Origin: Cloacibacterium caeni_C
GTDB taxonomy: Bacteria; Bacteroidota; Bacteroidia; Flavobacteriales; Weeksellaceae
DNA length: 5,751 bases
Reading direction: 5' to 3'
NCBI GenBank assembly: GCA_002422665.1
Contig: DITA01000148.1
Coordinates: forward strand, 1-5,751
Positions 4,536 to 5,751 of this stretch are shown here, one piece after another. Position 1 is the stretch's first letter. Each line of letters starts with the position of its first letter. A model generated the notes under the pieces. That model searched no databases and was not told the origin of the DNA. It was given only the letters and a program-made list of their open reading frames with translations. Both the position numbers and the translations under genes were made by a program.

Positions 4536-4716
4536 GGAAAAAGTATTTGCGAAGGGCGGGCTAAATTGGACTGGAAGTTCAATTTCGACCAACCGAAGCA
4601 ATTGCTTTTTCGTGGAACTAAATTACAAAAAAAAGTGGAATGAAAAGCAAATTGCGACTAAAAAAGTAGAGTAGTTCTATTATAACTTTCCCCCGCCTTT
4701 TGCAAATACTATGTTA
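4526..4716. repeat. Long dyad-symmetric attC-like site
   Basis: A non-coding palindrome-like region of about 190 bp. The outer arms AGTATTTGCGAAGGGCGGG (4542-4560) and CCCGCCTTTTGCAAATACT (4692-4710) are complementary at 17 of 19 positions, the other two being G-T pairs. Inner complementarity exists between GAACTA (4615-4620) and TAGTTC (4672-4677), and between the GCAATTGCTTTTTC region and GAAAAGCAAATTGC. It starts with GCCTAAC and ends with ATGTTATC. If the unit 3845-4711 were circularised, its end G would meet TTAGGCGAT and the boxes would become ATCGCCTAAC/GTTAGGCGAT, fully complementary, as in a free integron cassette. The length is at the upper end for attC. Together with the next feature it accounts for the gene-free stretch 4505-4952. 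Confidence 0.6.
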
Positions 4717-4798
4717 TCAAAATTATTAAATCGTATGTTTCAAAATTCTTCACATTGCTTATATATCAGCTGTTTATGGTTATTTTGATTTCAATTTA

Positions 4799-4867
4799 GT
4801 GCAACAAAAAGCAGTTAAATCCTTGTTTTGTTGTACCAAAAGTTGTACCTTAGTATCACGTTGCACC
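4799..4867 (+). repeat. Cluster of GTTGYACC repeats upstream of the recombinase
   Basis: GTTGTACC at 4830-4837 and 4842-4849, GTTGCACC at 4860-4867, and an inverted GTGCAAC at 4799-4805. GTGCAACAAAA and TTTTGTTGTAC also form a near-perfect dyad around 4799-4835. Such clusters next to an integrase gene are typical of recombinase arm sites, an attachment site or an autoregulatory operator. The 11-mer GTTGCACCACT at 4860-4870 recurs at 1250-1260. Confidence 0.5.
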
Positions 4868-4952
4868 ACTTTGATATAGCCTAATATAAAAGCACTTCAT
4901 CACTTTGCATCGGATGTTAAATATAGTATAACCATTCCAAAATCTTCTCATT

Positions 4953-5751
4953 ATGGCATCAATAAAATTAATACTTAGAACCAACCAAGAAGATAAAACA
5001 GGTCACAGTCCTTTATACATTCGTGTGATTAAGGATAGAAAAACGAAATTTATCACTACTGGACTAAAGCTTAAGTTGTCTGAGTGGGATGATGCAAAGC
5101 AGAAAGTGAAAAAGAACCATTCTAACAGTGCAAGGATGAATGCTTTTTTAGCACAGAAAATTGCAGATGCTGAAGGCTTGGTAGCAGATCACGAAAGAAA
5201 GCGTAAAAATGTTTCTGCTAAGAAATTGAAAGAAGCGATTAAAGGAAAAGATGCCGAATTGTTTTTTGAATATTGTAAAAACAGATGCGCTCGTATCAAA
5301 GGCACAGTTTCTGTAGCCACGCATAGAAATTATGTACAGTATGTAGAGAAGTTCAAGAAGTTTATAAAAGATGACGAATTATACTTTGATGATATCACGG
5401 TAACGATGCTGAAAGATTACATCAATTATATGTCAAATACATTGAATAACGGAGCAACAACAATACATTATTCTATCAGAATTCTGTCTTTGATGTTTAA
5501 AGAAGCAGCAAGAGAAGATATAATTCCGGAATCATTATACCCATTTTCAAAAGTTCAAGTAAAAAGAGATAAAGGCAAACGACTATTCTTAAACAAAGAG
5601 CAGTTGGAGCAATTGAAAAATTATAAGATAGAATATGAAGGAAAAGACGAAGTTTTTCGGGATATGTTCATTTTTTCGGTATATGCAGGTGGATTACGCT
5701 TTAGCGATGTAGTAACGTTGAAATGGGAAAATTTTAATGCAAAAGAAAATC
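4953..5751 (+). CDS. Tyrosine recombinase/integrase, 3' end outside window
   Basis: An open frame of 266 codons runs off the window. The N-terminal arm-binding domain is at about 3-60 (KLILRTNQEDKTGHSPLYIRV, then KFITTGLKL and EWD), the SAM-like core-binding domain at about 98-195 (FFEYCKNR..., HRNYVQYVEKFKKFI), and the catalytic domain begins near 210 (FLNKEQLEQL). Box I is VYAGGLRFSDVVTLKWENF, with the catalytic Arg at residue 249. The Lys, HxxR, His and Tyr residues lie beyond the window. The three-domain build is that of Bacteroidota transposon, phage and ICE integrases, not IntI. The start is the first ATG and gives the usual MASIKLILR-type N-terminus. A weak promoter candidate is TTTG 4904-4907 with TATAACCA 4927-4934. 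The element it would move probably extends to the right, with its attachment site in or near the repeat cluster upstream. Confidence 0.9.
   Translation, partial: MASIKLILRTNQEDKTGHSPLYIRVIKDRKTKFITTGLKLKLSEWDDAKQKVKKNHSNSARMNAFLAQKIADAEGLVADHERKRKNVSAKKLKEAIKGKDAELFFEYCKNRCARIKGTVSVATHRNYVQYVEKFKKFIKDDELYFDDITVTMLKDYINYMSNTLNNGATTIHYSIRILSLMFKEAAREDIIPESLYPFSKVQVKRDKGKRLFLNKEQLEQLKNYKIEYEGKDEVFRDMFIFSVYAGGLRFSDVVTLKWENFNAKEN

Noticed and set aside
4953..5751. The recombinase as an integron integrase (IntI)
   Set aside because: It has an N-terminal arm-binding domain before the SAM-like domain, as in Bacteroidota ICE and phage integrases. The region where the IntI-specific insertion would lie is outside the window.
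1..5751. CRISPR array, tRNA or rRNA genes
   Set aside because: No regularly spaced direct repeats, and no cloverleaf or rRNA-like sequence noticed on either strand.

Overview
The window looks like an accessory region of a Bacteroidota genome, most likely a flavobacterium. It is strongly AT-rich, ribosome binding sites are absent or weak, TAnnTTTG-type promoter boxes occur, and there are two short Bacteroidota-style lipoproteins. The last gene is a tyrosine recombinase with the N-terminal arm-binding domain common in Bacteroidota integrases. The genus cannot be fixed from the sequence alone.

Layout from left to right: a small lipoprotein that resembles MliC-type lysozyme inhibitors, ending in a clear terminator (87-511); a 23-bp solitary copy of an insertion-sequence right end (509-531); a type A chloramphenicol acetyltransferase (595-1224); a roughly 250-bp non-coding spacer holding a terminator and a promoter-like box (1248-1497); a second, unrecognised lipoprotein (1568-2032) and its spacer; a complete IS110-family element on the minus strand (about 2258-3516); a second, inverted copy of the spacer (3517-3835); an unrecognised 213-residue protein on the minus strand (3863-4504); a long dyad-symmetric non-coding site (4526-4716); a cluster of GTTGYACC repeats; and the first 266 codons of a tyrosine recombinase (4953 to the window end).

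The strongest result is the IS110 element. Its 5' leader encodes what reads as a complete bridge RNA with two stem-loops. The first carries a segment identical to the left flank of the insertion and a segment nearly complementary to the right flank. The second carries a segment identical to the end of the element and a segment complementary to its start. Together they place the ends at a CG core dinucleotide and give an element of 1259 bp. The solitary 23-bp right end at 509-531 stops at exactly the same CG, and an uninterrupted form of the target is present at 1490-1499, so three places in the window agree on the boundaries.

The second result is a cassette-like organisation. The lipoprotein at 1568 and the 213-residue protein are each bounded by a private inverted repeat (GTTACCTGCAATGT-type and GTTAGGCGAT-type). 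Beyond these lie long structured non-coding spacers. This is the geometry of integron gene cassettes, whose attC R' and R'' boxes are complementary within a cassette but differ between cassettes. The spacers are much longer than a typical attC and no integron integrase of the IntI type is seen, so this may be a related or convergent system. The IS110 element sits at the end of one such spacer. The two spacer copies are inverted relative to each other and could support inversion of the segment between them.
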